This document shows positions 1 through 8,443 of a DNA stretch of 64,000 nt, piece by piece. How positions within the stretch are numbered: the stretch's first letter is position 1; each line of letters opens with the position of its first letter. Both the position numbers and the translations under genes were made by a program. The notes beneath the pieces were generated by a model. That model was not told the DNA's origin. It did no database searches and worked only from the letters and a program-made list of their open reading frames with translations. The stretch spans positions 4,731,685 through 4,795,684 of the forward strand of contig NZ_LT721901.1 of the NCBI RefSeq assembly GCF_900157375.1, written 5' to 3'. This DNA comes from Mycobacterium rhizamassiliense (lineage in GTDB: Bacteria; Actinomycetota; Actinomycetes; Mycobacteriales; Mycobacteriaceae).

Positions 1-312
1 GACGACCTGGTCGGTGGTTACCGTCGTCCCGCTGGGCGTGTCATCTCGGAAGGTCGCCAGGTGGCCGATGACGTTGCGGTTCTTGTCGGTGACGACGGTG
101 TTCGAGCCGCTGCGGCAGTGCCCGGCGGTGTAGGCGATCTTCTGGGCAGGGTCGACGTAGCCCAGCGTGCACATGCGGTTTTCCTGGAGAATCTCCATGC
201 CTGGATACACCATGACCGGGTCCGCGTGGGCCTTGCCTGCGGGCAGGCCGGGGATGAAAGCCAACACGGCAACCGATGCGGCGAATGTGCGCAGTGCCAG
301 GCGTTGCAGCAT
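1..312 (-). CDS. Secreted chymotrypsin-fold-like protein (Rv1815-like), 3' end outside window
   Basis: The first 104 codons of a gene that runs off the left edge. The ATG is followed by a clear signal peptide (MLQRLALRTF..., hydrophobic core, AHA-DP cleavage site near residue 31), so the product is exported. After the signal comes a Cys and then IAYTAGHCRSG, which has the TAGHC context of the catalytic His of trypsin-like serine proteases. Gene order (next to a sterol desaturase and an FAD dehydrogenase) matches Rv1815 of M. tuberculosis. The rest of any catalytic triad lies outside the window, so protease activity is inference. I chose the start because the signal peptide begins there. Confidence 0.8.
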   Translation of the reverse strand, partial: MLQRLALRTFAASVAVLAFIPGLPAGKAHADPVMVYPGMEILQENRMCTLGYVDPAQKIAYTAGHCRSGSNTVVTDKNRNVIGHLATFRDDTPSGTTVTTDQVV

Positions 313-416
313 GGACGGACTCCGTTCCGTCGAGGTCAGCGCGATCGCCAACCACAAAATGAGACTACGTCGTTACGGTTTCGACATCGAGCTATTCGCG
401 CTGACCGCCGGAAACG

Positions 417-1358
417 TTACGGCGAGGTGGCGAGCCCGGGCGCGCTGCTGACCTGGCCGGCCGTCCGGGGCTCCCACCCCGGGGGGCCGAAGACGTAGCC
501 GAGCCGATCGCGCAGCCGGCTCGCCGACCGCCAGTCGCGCGCGATCGCGACGTATTCGCGAATCTGCAGGTTCCAGATGTTGAAGGTGTCGACCTGCTTG
601 GTGAGGCCGTAGTGCGGGCGGAACTCCTCGGCCTGGAAGCTGCCGAACAGCCGGTCCCAGACGATGAAGATGCCGCCGTAGTTCTTGTCCAGGTACAGCT
701 GGTCCATCCCGTGGTGCACCCGGTGATGCGACGGGGTGTTGAGGACGAACTCGAACGGGCGCGGCAGCTTGCCGACCCGCTCGGTGTGCACCCAGAACTG
801 GTAGATCAGGTTCAGCGACCAGCTGAAGAAGATCATCCAGGGCGGAATGCCCAAGAGCGGCAACGGAATCCACAGCAGGACCTCGCCGCTGTTGTTCCAC
901 TTCTGGCGCAGCGCGGTGGCGAAGTTGAAGTATTGGCTGGAGTGGTGGGCCTGGTGCGTGGCCCAGATCAGCCGAACCCGGTGGGCGATGCGGTGGTAGG
1001 CGTAATACAGCAGGTCGACGCCCAGGATGGCGATCGCCCACGTGTACCACCGGGTCGCCGACAGATGCCACGGCGCCACATACGCGTAGAGCGCGGCATA
1101 GCCGAGCAGGGCCAGCGTCTTCCAGGCGGCCGTGGTGGCGACCGAGACCAGCCCCATCGAGATGCTCGTCAGCGAGTCGCGGGTCAGATACGCGCCGGAG
1201 CCGGGCCGCGCGCTCTCGGCGGCGGCCTCCAGGCGTTCCAGCTTGCGCGCCGCGGTCCACTCGAGGGTCAGCAGCAACAAGAAGAACGGAATCGCGAACA
1301 GCACCGGGTCCCGCATCTGCGGGGGCAACCCGAACCAGAACCCGGTGACAGCACTCAC
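417..1358 (-). CDS. erg3: Sterol desaturase / fatty acid hydroxylase family membrane protein
   Basis: A 313-residue integral membrane di-iron enzyme of the sterol desaturase superfamily. Several hydrophobic segments (about residues 20-35, 65-95, 105-120, 165-190) surround the His clusters that bind iron: HRIAH, HQAHHS, then TPSHHRVHHG near residue 230. The order and spacing fit C-5 sterol desaturases. It corresponds in position and orientation to Rv1814 (erg3). Mycobacteria do not make sterols in quantity, so the physiological substrate is uncertain; hydroxylation or desaturation of a lipid or sterol in the membrane is the family-level expectation. It lies 104 bases downstream of the secreted-protein gene start on the opposite side of no obvious promoter. 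Confidence 0.88.
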   Translation of the reverse strand: MSAVTGFWFGLPPQMRDPVLFAIPFFLLLLTLEWTAARKLERLEAAAESARPGSGAYLTRDSLTSISMGLVSVATTAAWKTLALLGYAALYAYVAPWHLSATRWYTWAIAILGVDLLYYAYHRIAHRVRLIWATHQAHHSSQYFNFATALRQKWNNSGEVLLWIPLPLLGIPPWMIFFSWSLNLIYQFWVHTERVGKLPRPFEFVLNTPSHHRVHHGMDQLYLDKNYGGIFIVWDRLFGSFQAEEFRPHYGLTKQVDTFNIWNLQIREYVAIARDWRSASRLRDRLGYVFGPPGWEPRTAGQVSSAPGLATSP

Positions 1359-1419
1359 ACGGATAGATTACGACGGGCGGCCGCCGACGCCGGCCCCGAT
1401 CGATGAGGTGTTTGAGCGC

Positions 1420-2595
1420 GTGAGGACTGTGCTGGTAATCGGCTCCGGATTTGCGGGCCTATGGGCGGCCCTGGGCGCCGCCCGGCGCCTCGACGAACTC
1501 GGAGTCCCGGCGGGCGCCGTCGAGGTCACCGTGCTCAGCGCCCGGCCGTTCCACGACATCCGGGTGCGCAACTACGAGGCCGACCTGAGCGCCTGCCGCA
1601 TCCCGCTGGCCGACGTCCTCGACCCGGCCGGCGTCGCGCACGTCACCGCGGACGTGACGGCGATCGACCCCGACGCCCGCGTGGTCACCACGAAGGACGG
1701 CGCGACGTACGACTATGACCGGCTGGTGCTGGCGTCGGGCAGCCAGGTCGTCAAACCCGCCATCGGCGGCCTGGCCGAATTCGGCTTCGACGTCGACACC
1801 TACGACGGCGCCGCCGCACTGGATCGGCACCTGCGGGGGCTCGCGGACGATCAGGCGGCGACGGTTGTCGTGGTGGGTGCCGGGCCGACCGGCATCGAGA
1901 CGGCCTGCGAGCTGCCGAATCGGCTGCGCGCGTTGTCCTCTCGACGGGCGCGGGTGGTTCTCGTCGACCACGGCGGCGTCGGTTCCGACATGGGCGACTC
2001 GGCGCTTCCGGTGATACAGAAAGCGTTGTCGGACAATGGCATTGAGGTGCTGACCGGGGTGATCGTCAGGGCCGTCGGCGCAGACTGGGTGAAATTGTCG
2101 TCGGGCGAGCGACTGCGCGCCGACGCCGTGGTGTGGTGCGCCGGGATGCGGGCCAGCCCCTTGACCGAGCAGCTGCCGGTGTCGCGTGATCCGTCGGGCC
2201 GGGTACCCGTCGACGATTATCTGCGGGTCGTCGGGATTTCGTCGATCTTCGCCGCCGGCGACGTGGCGGCCGCCCGCATGGACGACGACCACCTGTCGGT
2301 GATGTCGTGCCAGCACGGTCGGCCGATGGGCCGCTACGCCGGCTACAACGTCATCAGCGACCTGTTCGGCGAGCCGATGCTGGCTCTTCGAATCCCTTGG
2401 TATGTCACGGTTCTCGACCTCGGGCCGGCGGGTGCGGTGTACACCGAAGGCTGGGACCGGGTGGTGGTTTCCCAGGGCGCGGCGGCCAAGGCCACCAAGC
2501 AGGCCATCAACACCCGGCGGATCTACCCGCCCCTGAGCCGGGACCGTGCCGAGTTGCTGGCCGCGGCCGCACCGGAGCTGCAGGCCCGCCCGTAG
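1420..2595 (+). CDS. FAD-dependent NAD(P)H dehydrogenase (Rv1812c-like, type II NDH family)
   Basis: A 391-residue two-dinucleotide-fold flavoprotein. The FAD-binding Rossmann motif VLVIGSGFAG opens the protein, a second glycine motif VVVVGAGPTGIETA at about residue 145 binds NAD(P)H, and FAAGDVAA near residue 275 is the typical C-terminal FAD contact. The layout fits the pyridine nucleotide-disulfide oxidoreductase / NDH-2 superfamily and the product is likely membrane-associated through electron transfer to quinone. I chose the GTG at 1420 because it lies just before the Rossmann strand and has a GAGG about 11 bases upstream; a GTG at 1408 would add four residues. The reading frame stays open upstream over erg3, but that part is antisense and not homologous. 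It converges with mgtC. Confidence 0.85.
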   Translation: MRTVLVIGSGFAGLWAALGAARRLDELGVPAGAVEVTVLSARPFHDIRVRNYEADLSACRIPLADVLDPAGVAHVTADVTAIDPDARVVTTKDGATYDYDRLVLASGSQVVKPAIGGLAEFGFDVDTYDGAAALDRHLRGLADDQAATVVVVGAGPTGIETACELPNRLRALSSRRARVVLVDHGGVGSDMGDSALPVIQKALSDNGIEVLTGVIVRAVGADWVKLSSGERLRADAVVWCAGMRASPLTEQLPVSRDPSGRVPVDDYLRVVGISSIFAAGDVAAARMDDDHLSVMSCQHGRPMGRYAGYNVISDLFGEPMLALRIPWYVTVLDLGPAGAVYTEGWDRVVVSQGAAAKATKQAINTRRIYPPLSRDRAELLAAAAPELQARP

Positions 2596-2606
2596 CGGGC
2601 GATGAA

Positions 2607-3317
2607 TCAGCCCGTCTGGGCCTGGTCCCCCGCGTACCACTGCACCGCGTGCACCCCGGGCTGCAGTGATATCGCCGCCACCAGCCTTTCCAGCCGGTCC
2701 GGCGTATTGGACTCCACCAGCAGGTGCACGGTCAGCGTGGTCTCGTCGGTTCCGGTGGGTGCGGTGTGGATGCCGCGCAGCGCCATGCCGCTACTGTCGC
2801 CGACGTACTGCACGACCTGGGCCCGGGCATGCTTCTCGGACTTCGTGCGGCACACCACCTGGACGACGTAAGGCTGCAGGCCTTCGTCGTCCGCGCCGGA
2901 GTCGTCGCGGTCGATCACCCGGCCCAGCGGGCGCCCCACCAGATGGATGAAGATCACGGCGGCCGTGGCGATCAGCGTGAAGACCAGGTGCCCGGACGCC
3001 GCCAGCACGCCGACCGCCGCAGAGCACCAGAGGGTCGCGGCGGTGTTGAGGCCGCGGACGTTGACGCCCTCGCGCAGGATGACGCCACCGCCGAGGAACC
3101 CGATGCCGGAGACCACATAGGAGGCGACCCTGGTGGGGCTGCTGTCCTCGGTGGCAACGGCGTAGAGCACGAATAGGGTTGCGCCCGCTGCCACCAACGC
3201 GTTGGTGCGCAAGCCGGCCGTGCGTGCCCGCCACTGCCGCTCGAATCCGATCAGCGACCCGCACCCCACTCCGACGGCAAGCCGGAGCGCGAAATCGGCA
3301 ACGCTCAACGTCTGCAT
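2607..3317 (-). CDS. mgtC: MgtC family magnesium-starvation virulence protein
   Basis: A 236-residue inner-membrane protein of the MgtC/SapB family. The N-terminal 130 residues hold about five membrane segments with the family hallmarks GCGSLIGFERQWRARTAGLRT and SGIGFLGGGVI; the C-terminal part is an ACT-like cytosolic domain. MgtC supports growth in low magnesium and in macrophages, by acting on F-ATPase or phosphate homeostasis in other bacteria. I chose the ATG at 3317 because AAGGAG stands 10 bases upstream and the protein then begins as in Rv1811; an ATG 18 codons upstream lacks family similarity. It is the last gene of the minus-strand run that starts at the M-box riboswitch, which explains how magnesium could control it. 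Confidence 0.92.
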   Translation of the reverse strand: MQTLSVADFALRLAVGVGCGSLIGFERQWRARTAGLRTNALVAAGATLFVLYAVATEDSSPTRVASYVVSGIGFLGGGVILREGVNVRGLNTAATLWCSAAVGVLAASGHLVFTLIATAAVIFIHLVGRPLGRVIDRDDSGADDEGLQPYVVQVVCRTKSEKHARAQVVQYVGDSSGMALRGIHTAPTGTDETTLTVHLLVESNTPDRLERLVAAISLQPGVHAVQWYAGDQAQTG

Positions 3318-3389
3318 GCCGTCACACTCCTTCCCCCTGAACGCATTGCTGCTCGGTGGGCAGCCAACCACGCGCAGGTGAACAGCAGA

Positions 3390-3433
3390 TGGACGCCAAG
3401 CGCGGCCGGTCAGGCCCGCGAAAGTTGGTGCGG
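3390..3433. repeat. 44-bp exact repeat, copy 1 (recombination scar)
   Basis: These 44 bases are identical to positions 8444-8487, where they form the last codons of a DUF732 gene and the junction to an eroded PPE fragment. Here they stand alone between a complete DUF732 gene and mgtC, out of context. This looks like a footprint of unequal recombination or gene conversion between the duplicated DUF732 genes. Confidence 0.85.
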
Positions 3434-3442
3434 CAGCCAGGT

Positions 3443-3778
3443 CTACCGTGCGGGCGGTGATTGGCTGCCGGAGAGTTGTTGCGGGCAGTAGTACTTGGCC
3501 GAGATCGCGATGAACAACGTCGCGTGATCAGTGGTCAAACCGGGATTGTTCTTCTGTAGCTCCTGGACCATTTCCGGGCCGGCCTTTCCGTCGCGCATCC
3601 ACCCGCATACGGCCTTGCCGAATGTAATGGCCTGAGCGGAGCCGGAGTAGGTGATGCCGGCGCTGCGCACGGTGGCCAGAAATCCGGCGTCATCGTTGAC
3701 GTCGCCGGGATCGGCCAACGCCGGCGCAGCGAAGATCAGCGCGCAGCACACGCCAACCAACGCTTGCAGTGGGCTCAC
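3443..3778 (-). CDS. Secreted DUF732 protein (Rv1810-like)
   Basis: A 111-residue small secreted protein. A signal peptide (GVCCALIFAAPALADP) ends near residue 23. The mature part has the DUF732 pattern: FLATVRSAGI, then a single Cys in GKAVCGWMRDG and a second Cys in KYYCPQQL, likely one disulfide linking two helices. DUF732 proteins are small exported proteins found mainly in mycobacteria with no known reaction. The start is GTG. It sits between mgtC and another DUF732 gene in the putative magnesium-regulated operon, the same neighbourhood as Rv1810. It is the most divergent of the four DUF732 proteins here, and has a Pro/Ser-rich C-terminus after the second Cys. Confidence 0.8.
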   Translation of the reverse strand: MSPLQALVGVCCALIFAAPALADPGDVNDDAGFLATVRSAGITYSGSAQAITFGKAVCGWMRDGKAGPEMVQELQKNNPGLTTDHATLFIAISAKYYCPQQLSGSQSPPAR

Positions 3779-3843
3779 GAATCCTCATTCGCCATGCACT
3801 CGACTTTTCACCGATCACAGTGTGGGGCAACCGAGCGCCTTTG

Positions 3844-4167
3844 TCAGGCCTTCGAAAGCTGGTGGGGGCAGTAGAACCTCGCGGAGAGCAAGGCGAAGTT
3901 CGAGGCCATCTCCATATCCATGCCGGGATTGTGGGCCTTCACGTCGGAGACCAGCTCCAGGCCGGCCTCGCCATTGTTCAAGCACGAGCACACCGCCCGG
4001 CCGGCCCCGATGGCCGCCCCCGGGTTGGCGAAGTTGAAACCGGCTTGGTGCAGGGCGGCCAGGAACCCGCCGTCGTCACCATCTGGTTCCGGCGGCGGGA
4101 CGGCGGATGCCGGGGCGGCGAAGCCAATCATCGCCGAAACCCCGAGGAGCGCTAGGACCGTTCTCAT
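3844..4167 (-). CDS. Secreted DUF732 protein, duplicate A
   Basis: A 107-residue protein with a signal peptide (MRTVLALLGVSAMIGFAAP) and the DUF732 core: GFLAALHQAGFNF, Cys pair (CSC) near residue 61, and RFYCPHQLS at the C-terminus. It is nearly the same protein as the one at 8464-8787; the flanking order (PPE upstream, DUF732 downstream) is also the same, so the two arose by segmental duplication. A good AAGGAATGG ribosome site precedes the ATG. Function unknown; probably a secreted partner of the PPE proteins made in the same operon. Confidence 0.82.
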   Translation of the reverse strand: MRTVLALLGVSAMIGFAAPASAVPPPEPDGDDGGFLAALHQAGFNFANPGAAIGAGRAVCSCLNNGEAGLELVSDVKAHNPGMDMEMASNFALLSARFYCPHQLSKA

Positions 4168-4283
4168 AATTCACCATTCCTTCATTGCGAGCCGGTTTCC
4201 ACTGTTGGTGGGGCGTTCAAAAGGCCACTGCTGCAAGGGGTTTCGTTGCCCTGGTCCGGCACTGAATCACTTCACATTGCCGA

Positions 4284-5684
4284 CTAGCCCGATTGAGCCT
4301 CCGACGGCAGCACCGAGTTCTTGCCCTTCTTCAGGTGCACCGCGTGGATGCCGGGCTTCTTGGCGAGCTGCTCTAACAGCGCGTCGAGGCCTTCTTGGTC
4401 GACGTCGTGGTGCTGCACGCTTTCGGGCTTCTCCGAGATCTGCGCCACCAGCCGCTTGAGATGCTCCGGAGATTGCTTGTCTTTGAGTTCTTTGAGCGGG
4501 GTCAGACGGCCGCGAACTCCGGCCTTCACGACGGTCGGGCCGCCGGCGCCGAGGGCGCTGCCCAGCATCCCCGCCATCGCGGCCGAGCTGAACAGGCCGC
4601 CCTCGCCCAGGGCGGCCGCCGGCACGGCATCCGGCCCGGCGGCCGACAGGGCCGCGGCCACCGTGCGGATAGCCGGGGTGGCCGTCGCCCAACTCGGCGG
4701 GATGGACAGCTTTCCGACCAATGTGCCTGCGTTGCCCATGCCGCCCGTGACTGCGTCGTACAGCGTGCCGCGGCCGAAGCCCAGCGCCCCGAGCCCAGCT
4801 CCAAGCGCGTCCTTCGGGAGCGCTGAGTACGCCACCGGCGGCGCGAACTTGAGCCACTGCGACAGCGGGAAGTTAATCAGCAGCCCAATGTCGTTGAACT
4901 GTGTGGTCAGACCGAGCGGAACCTTGACCGCGTTGTACATGGCTGTGTAGAAGGCCGCCCCGTTCGAGCCGAAAAGGGTGTTCAGGGAGTTCGCCCAAAG
5001 GGTTTGGTACGCCGTGGCGAGCCCGGCGAGGGAGCCAAGCGGGCCGGGGGCCGGGGTGATGCTCGGAATTATTGAACTCAGGGTCGACCCGACATTGCCC
5101 GCCGAGGTGTTTGCCGCACTGAATGTCGCGGCTGACTGCGTCAACCCGGCCGAATCACTGGTGGTTTGAGGCGGGTCATTGAACGCAGTCAAGTTGTTCG
5201 AGGCCATTGCGCTCGACGCGAAGTAGGTGTCCATCGCCTCGGCGTCCTGGGCCCAGAACTCGCTGTATTGGGCCTCGGTGGCCGCAATCTCGGAGGTGTT
5301 CTGCCCGAAAATGTTGGTAGCCAGCAGCTGCCCCAGGTAGCTGCGGTTGGCCGCAATGATCGGCGGCGGCACGGTCGCGGCGAACGCGGTCTGATACGCG
5401 CCGGCCGCCTCGGTGGCCTGGCTCGCGGCTTCGTGGGCCTGGACGGCGGTTTGTTGCATCCAGGCCACAAAGGGCGCGACGGCGGCCGCCATGGCAACCG
5501 AGGACGGGCCCGTCCACGGCCCGCCGGTCAGGCTCGAGATCGCCGACGAGTACGACGACGCTGCGGACTGCAATTCAGTGGCCAGATCGTCCCAGGCCGC
5601 CGCGGCGGCCAGCATCGACTCCGACCCCGGTCCGGTGTACATCCGGCCCGAATTGAACTCCGGTGGGAACGCTCCATAAAACAT
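4284..5684 (-). CDS. PPE protein with Lys-rich C-terminal tail, duplicate A
   Basis: A 466-residue PPE protein. Residues 1-180 form the PPE domain (begins with FPPEFNSGRMYTGPG; WTG near residue 58; NIFGQNT near 125), the part that pairs with a PE protein and is bound by EspG5. The middle has a GxxSxPPxW motif (VGKLSIPPSW), the PPE-SVP-type signature, so it is a probable ESX-5 substrate. The last 85 residues are unusual: a conserved, Lys/Glu/His-rich segment (SPEHLKRLVAQISEKPESVQ...HAVHLKKGKNS), shared with the paralogue at 8868. It follows a mini-ORF by 11 bases and precedes DUF732, and lies in the M-box operon in the position of PPE32/PPE33. Confidence 0.85.
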   Translation of the reverse strand: MFYGAFPPEFNSGRMYTGPGSESMLAAAAAWDDLATELQSAASSYSSAISSLTGGPWTGPSSVAMAAAVAPFVAWMQQTAVQAHEAASQATEAAGAYQTAFAATVPPPIIAANRSYLGQLLATNIFGQNTSEIAATEAQYSEFWAQDAEAMDTYFASSAMASNNLTAFNDPPQTTSDSAGLTQSAATFSAANTSAGNVGSTLSSIIPSITPAPGPLGSLAGLATAYQTLWANSLNTLFGSNGAAFYTAMYNAVKVPLGLTTQFNDIGLLINFPLSQWLKFAPPVAYSALPKDALGAGLGALGFGRGTLYDAVTGGMGNAGTLVGKLSIPPSWATATPAIRTVAAALSAAGPDAVPAAALGEGGLFSSAAMAGMLGSALGAGGPTVVKAGVRGRLTPLKELKDKQSPEHLKRLVAQISEKPESVQHHDVDQEGLDALLEQLAKKPGIHAVHLKKGKNSVLPSEAQSG

Positions 5685-5695
5685 CTCAAAGCCCC

Positions 5696-5776
5696 TTACC
5701 TGGTGGCCTGCGCGGGAGTGGTCCGTGGTGTGCTGCGGTTAGTCGTCGCGGCGGCGGTCGCGTTCATCGGAGTCAT
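5696..5776 (-). CDS. 26-codon Ala/Thr-rich mini-ORF between PPE genes (copy A)
   Basis: A short ORF whose ATG overlaps the stop of the upstream PPE gene (ATGA) and whose TAA lies 11 bases before the next PPE start. It begins MTPMNATAAATT and ends AQATR. The other duplicated PPE pair has an ORF in the same place that begins MNATAQATR. The overlap and spacing point to translational coupling rather than to a folded protein. It may be a remnant or a bridging peptide; no family recognised. Confidence 0.45.
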   Translation of the reverse strand: MTPMNATAAATTNRSTPRTTPAQATR

Positions 5777-7071
5777 GCCTCGAGAGCCGGTATCACGATG
5801 ATCGTGGCCGCCGCGGGGTTGGCCTCGGCGACCAAGCCGCCCAGCGAGCCGGCCCCCGCGACACCGCCACCCGAACGGACCGCGGTGGCGGCGACGGCGC
5901 GCCCGGCGAGGCTCGACAGGGCCATCTGGCTCATCACACCGTCTTCGCCCGCGAGCGCGGCCTCCGGCGCGGCCGCCAGGTTGGCGGGTAGTACCTGGGC
6001 AAGCGTTTTGATTTCCGGGGCGGCTTGGGTCCAGCCTTGCGGCACAGACATGCTCCCGACCAACGGTGCTTTGCCCATCGACGCCGATGCTGGCGCCGTC
6101 GCAGAACTCAGCATGGGATGCACGCCGCCGGCGCCACTGGTCAGCGGTGCCAGCGCGCCCGAGATGGCTTTCGGCCCGGCCAGATAGGCTGCCGCTCCCT
6201 GGCCGTTCTGGCCCCAGGCATAGGCCTGACCGAACGACAGGAACGGGCCGCCCGGGATGCTGCTCCACGACTGTGGTGAGTACACCCCCGTGATGGCCGA
6301 CCAGATGGTGTTCCAGTTCGTGAGGATCTGCGGGGTCGCCGGCGCGGTGATTCCCGTGGAACCCGTCGTGCTCGACAACGCGGTCGTCTGCGCCAGCGGC
6401 TGCATCGTCGCGCTTAGCTGAGACACTTTCAGCGCGGAATTCATGCCGGACACCGTGTTGGATTGGGCCACCGCGTCCGATTGCATTGCCGCGCCGGAGT
6501 CGTTGGTGGTTTTCGGCGCCGCGTTGAACGGCGTGAACTGTGCGGCCGCGGCCGAGGAACCGGCGTAGGCGTACATCGCGGCGGCGTCCTGCGCCCACAT
6601 CTCTGCGTAGTGGGCCTCGGTTGTCGCGATCGCGGGGGTGTTCTGACCCAGGATGTTGGTGGCGATCAGAGTCGCGAGCAAAGACCGATTGGCCGCGACG
6701 ACAGGCGGCGGAACGGTCGCCGCGAAAGCCGCCTCGTAGGCGCCGGCGGCGAGCTTGGCCTGGGTAGCGGCGTGCTCGGCCTGAGTGCCGGTCGCGCTCA
6801 TCCAAGACACATAGGGCGCGGCCGCCGCGGCCAACGCGAGCGAGGATGGACCCGCCCATGGGCCCGCGGTCAGGCCCTGGATCGTTGAGCCGTAGGAAGA
6901 CGCGGTTGACATCAACTCGCCCGCCAACTCGTCCCACGCCGCCGCTGCCGCCAGCAGCGGCCCCGATCCGGCTCCGATATACATCCGTCCGGAGTTGACC
7001 TCCGGCGGTAAGGCCCCGAAATCAAACATCCAGCACCTCCGTTCCCCTGGATTGGCCGCTACGGGAGGCAC
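5773..7071 (-). CDS. PPE-SVP protein, duplicate A
   Basis: A 432-residue PPE protein. The start used gives a 15-residue N-terminal extension (MPPVAANPGERRC); the ATG in front of MFDFGALPPEVNSG (7026) is the more likely real start because all PPE proteins begin there and CGGAGGTG precedes it. PPE domain about residues 16-195 with WAGPSS and NILGQNTP; the C-terminal half carries VGSMSVPQGW, the SVP motif. It is the paralogue of the protein at 10293 and is followed by a coupled mini-ORF and a second PPE. Probable ESX-5 substrate made under magnesium control. Confidence 0.85.
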   Translation of the reverse strand: MPPVAANPGERRCWMFDFGALPPEVNSGRMYIGAGSGPLLAAAAAWDELAGELMSTASSYGSTIQGLTAGPWAGPSSLALAAAAAPYVSWMSATGTQAEHAATQAKLAAGAYEAAFAATVPPPVVAANRSLLATLIATNILGQNTPAIATTEAHYAEMWAQDAAAMYAYAGSSAAAAQFTPFNAAPKTTNDSGAAMQSDAVAQSNTVSGMNSALKVSQLSATMQPLAQTTALSSTTGSTGITAPATPQILTNWNTIWSAITGVYSPQSWSSIPGGPFLSFGQAYAWGQNGQGAAAYLAGPKAISGALAPLTSGAGGVHPMLSSATAPASASMGKAPLVGSMSVPQGWTQAAPEIKTLAQVLPANLAAAPEAALAGEDGVMSQMALSSLAGRAVAATAVRSGGGVAGAGSLGGLVAEANPAAATIIVIPALEA

Positions 7072-7105
7072 GCGTCAGTGTCCTGGCCCGCGAAAGCGCG
7101 ACATT

Positions 7106-7120
7106 TCTAATGGAATGCAT
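7106..7120 (-). promoter_or_regulatory. Conserved upstream element of duplicated PPE pair (copy A)
   Basis: Fifteen bases (ATGCATTCCATTAGA on the minus strand) are identical at 11626-11640, in the same place upstream of the paralogous PPE gene, with a matching CGCGAAA-type context on the gene side. Conservation in otherwise diverged non-coding DNA suggests a promoter or processing element. Role is inference. Confidence 0.35.
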
Positions 7121-8142
7121 TGAGTCCGATTGGATCCGATGCATTTGACGAGAGTTCCGTATTTAGTAATGGCAAGAATGTGTCCAGGGTCACTTCCGGC
7201 CTCTGCTCCATGCTTCGGTGCGGGAGCGTAATCCTCAGCATGATCAGAATGTGTGCACGCGGCGTTCCCTCTGTGTAATAACGAGGTGAACAGGCCATAC
7301 CGCCGGCGTCATCGCCGCGTGAGATCCGGTAGGCATAGTAAACGCGCAGAATTAGCAAAGATGCACTTCAAGGAAGCATGAACTCGGTCCAGAGAATGGT
7401 CCGCAAACTAGGCAGGCAAATGATTCGCCTTTTTGGACCCGAGTGCCTCGTTTGATCGGCCGGGGTATTCAGGTTATTTAACTGCAGCAGCACGCTTAAT
7501 CAATTGGCTGCGCATCCTCAGGCTGAATAACCGAGATTAGAATTGGATTGCGCTCACTCCAAAGTTGCGGTGCACGAAGGGTCGCCAACCCGGTCATACT
7601 GTACATACGTCTATCTATTGCGCGATTGCTGTGGTCAACAGGTGCCGATAGCCGGTCGCTTGTACCGCTAGATTCACACCCTTTGGCGGCTCCGGACGTT
7701 GCTGTCCGCGATTCGAACATCGGCACGTGGATAATTCCCAGTTCGTTATTCGGGTCCCGTTGCCATTCGGTTCCCGTGATCAACCCGGTCCCCACCTGCG
7801 GACCGCAACCGCCGTTCTCCCGCAGGGCCGGGCTCGGGCCGCCTGGCGAGGCAGTCGGGGCGCAGTTCGGGGCATCGCGGTGGTCGACGTCGGGCAGCTG
7901 TCGGCTAATAGACATACCTTGCTCTCCTGAATTCCATTTAGCGTAAAGATGTCAGCTGGCCGGATGCTTATTGGTTTCTGAAGGTTTGCTGTGTGTGGCC
8001 GCACCGGCCATTTGTGCAGGTGGGAGGCGATACGCCACACACTCCATAGCGCACATTGTTGCCGCAACGTTTCGGAATTCTCATTCCGAAAGGTGGGTTC
8101 GCGTTATGTGGCGAGTGGTCGTGCTGCCTACGAGAGCCTTGG
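7121..8142. other. Lower-GC spacer between duplicated PPE blocks
   Basis: About 1 kb with visibly lower GC and irregular codon use compared with its neighbours. It holds one possible minus-strand gene (7496-7915) and a perfect 9-bp inverted repeat with a 4-base loop at 8070-8091. Bases from about 8060 onward resemble the DNA downstream of the DUF732 gene at 11784 (around 11715), so the right part is an eroded duplicate. I see no RNA gene or insertion sequence. Confidence 0.5.
7496..7915 (-). CDS. Hypothetical protein, possible orphan gene
   Basis: A possible 139-residue protein (MSISRQLPDVDHRDAPNCAP...). Support is modest: an AGGAG ribosome site 9 bases before the ATG and GC-rich third positions over the first 60 codons. 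After that codon choice becomes irregular, as in non-coding DNA. No signal peptide or membrane segment; Pro/Gly/Cys-rich N-terminal part. It lies in the spacer between two duplicated PPE blocks. I do not recognise a family; it could be a decayed gene. Confidence 0.3.
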   Translation of the reverse strand: MSISRQLPDVDHRDAPNCAPTASPGGPSPALRENGGCGPQVGTGLITGTEWQRDPNNELGIIHVPMFESRTATSGAAKGCESSGTSDRLSAPVDHSNRAIDRRMYSMTGLATLRAPQLWSERNPILISVIQPEDAQPID

Positions 8143-8309
8143 CTAGCTGGTGCTCGGGTTCGTGTCACCGCTGTCGACAGCTGCTCGGGAAAGTAAGAGC
8201 TGGCGGCCGCCGCGCTGAACGCGGGATTGAACTCTCTGACATCTCTGATGATGTCGAGCTACGAGGTCCCCGAGTTGGCCACATCGCACATATTCTGACC
8301 CGCCGCAAG
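8143..8309 (-). pseudogene. DUF732 gene fragment with in-frame stop
   Basis: Read in the right frame this stretch gives GQNMCDVANSGTS, a TAG stop, then LDIIRDVREFNPAFS, matching GQKVCDLANSGTSQLDIIRDV of the intact DUF732 protein at 11784, where the stop codon replaces the Gln codon (CAG to TAG). The first half of the gene (signal peptide) is missing and is replaced by a PPE fragment. It ends with the same TAG context as the intact gene. A dead duplicate. Confidence 0.8.
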
Positions 8310-8443
8310 CGAAGATGTTGGTAGACAACAGGTTTGTCACCAGCGTGCGGTTGGCCGCGACGACCGTCGGCGACACTGTCATGGCGTACGCGGCCTCGAA
8401 GGCCGTCGCGGCCGCGTTGGCCTGAGTGCCGTTCTGCTCGGCT
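8310..8443 (-). pseudogene. PPE gene fragment fused to DUF732 fragment
   Basis: About 45 codons of a PPE domain, from the AEQNGTQANAAATAFEAAYA helix to NRTLV...STNIF, closest to the PPE at 13376 (AYAMTVPPPVVTANRTLL). The N-terminus and the C-terminal 270 residues are absent. Its right-hand end abuts the 44-bp repeat, its left-hand end joins a DUF732 fragment in a deletion junction around 8309. It shows that a third PPE-DUF732 unit once lay here. Confidence 0.8.

Noticed and set aside
1132..1419. Upstream extension of the FAD dehydrogenase
   Set aside because: The added 96 residues are antisense to erg3 and precede the Rossmann motif that begins the family.
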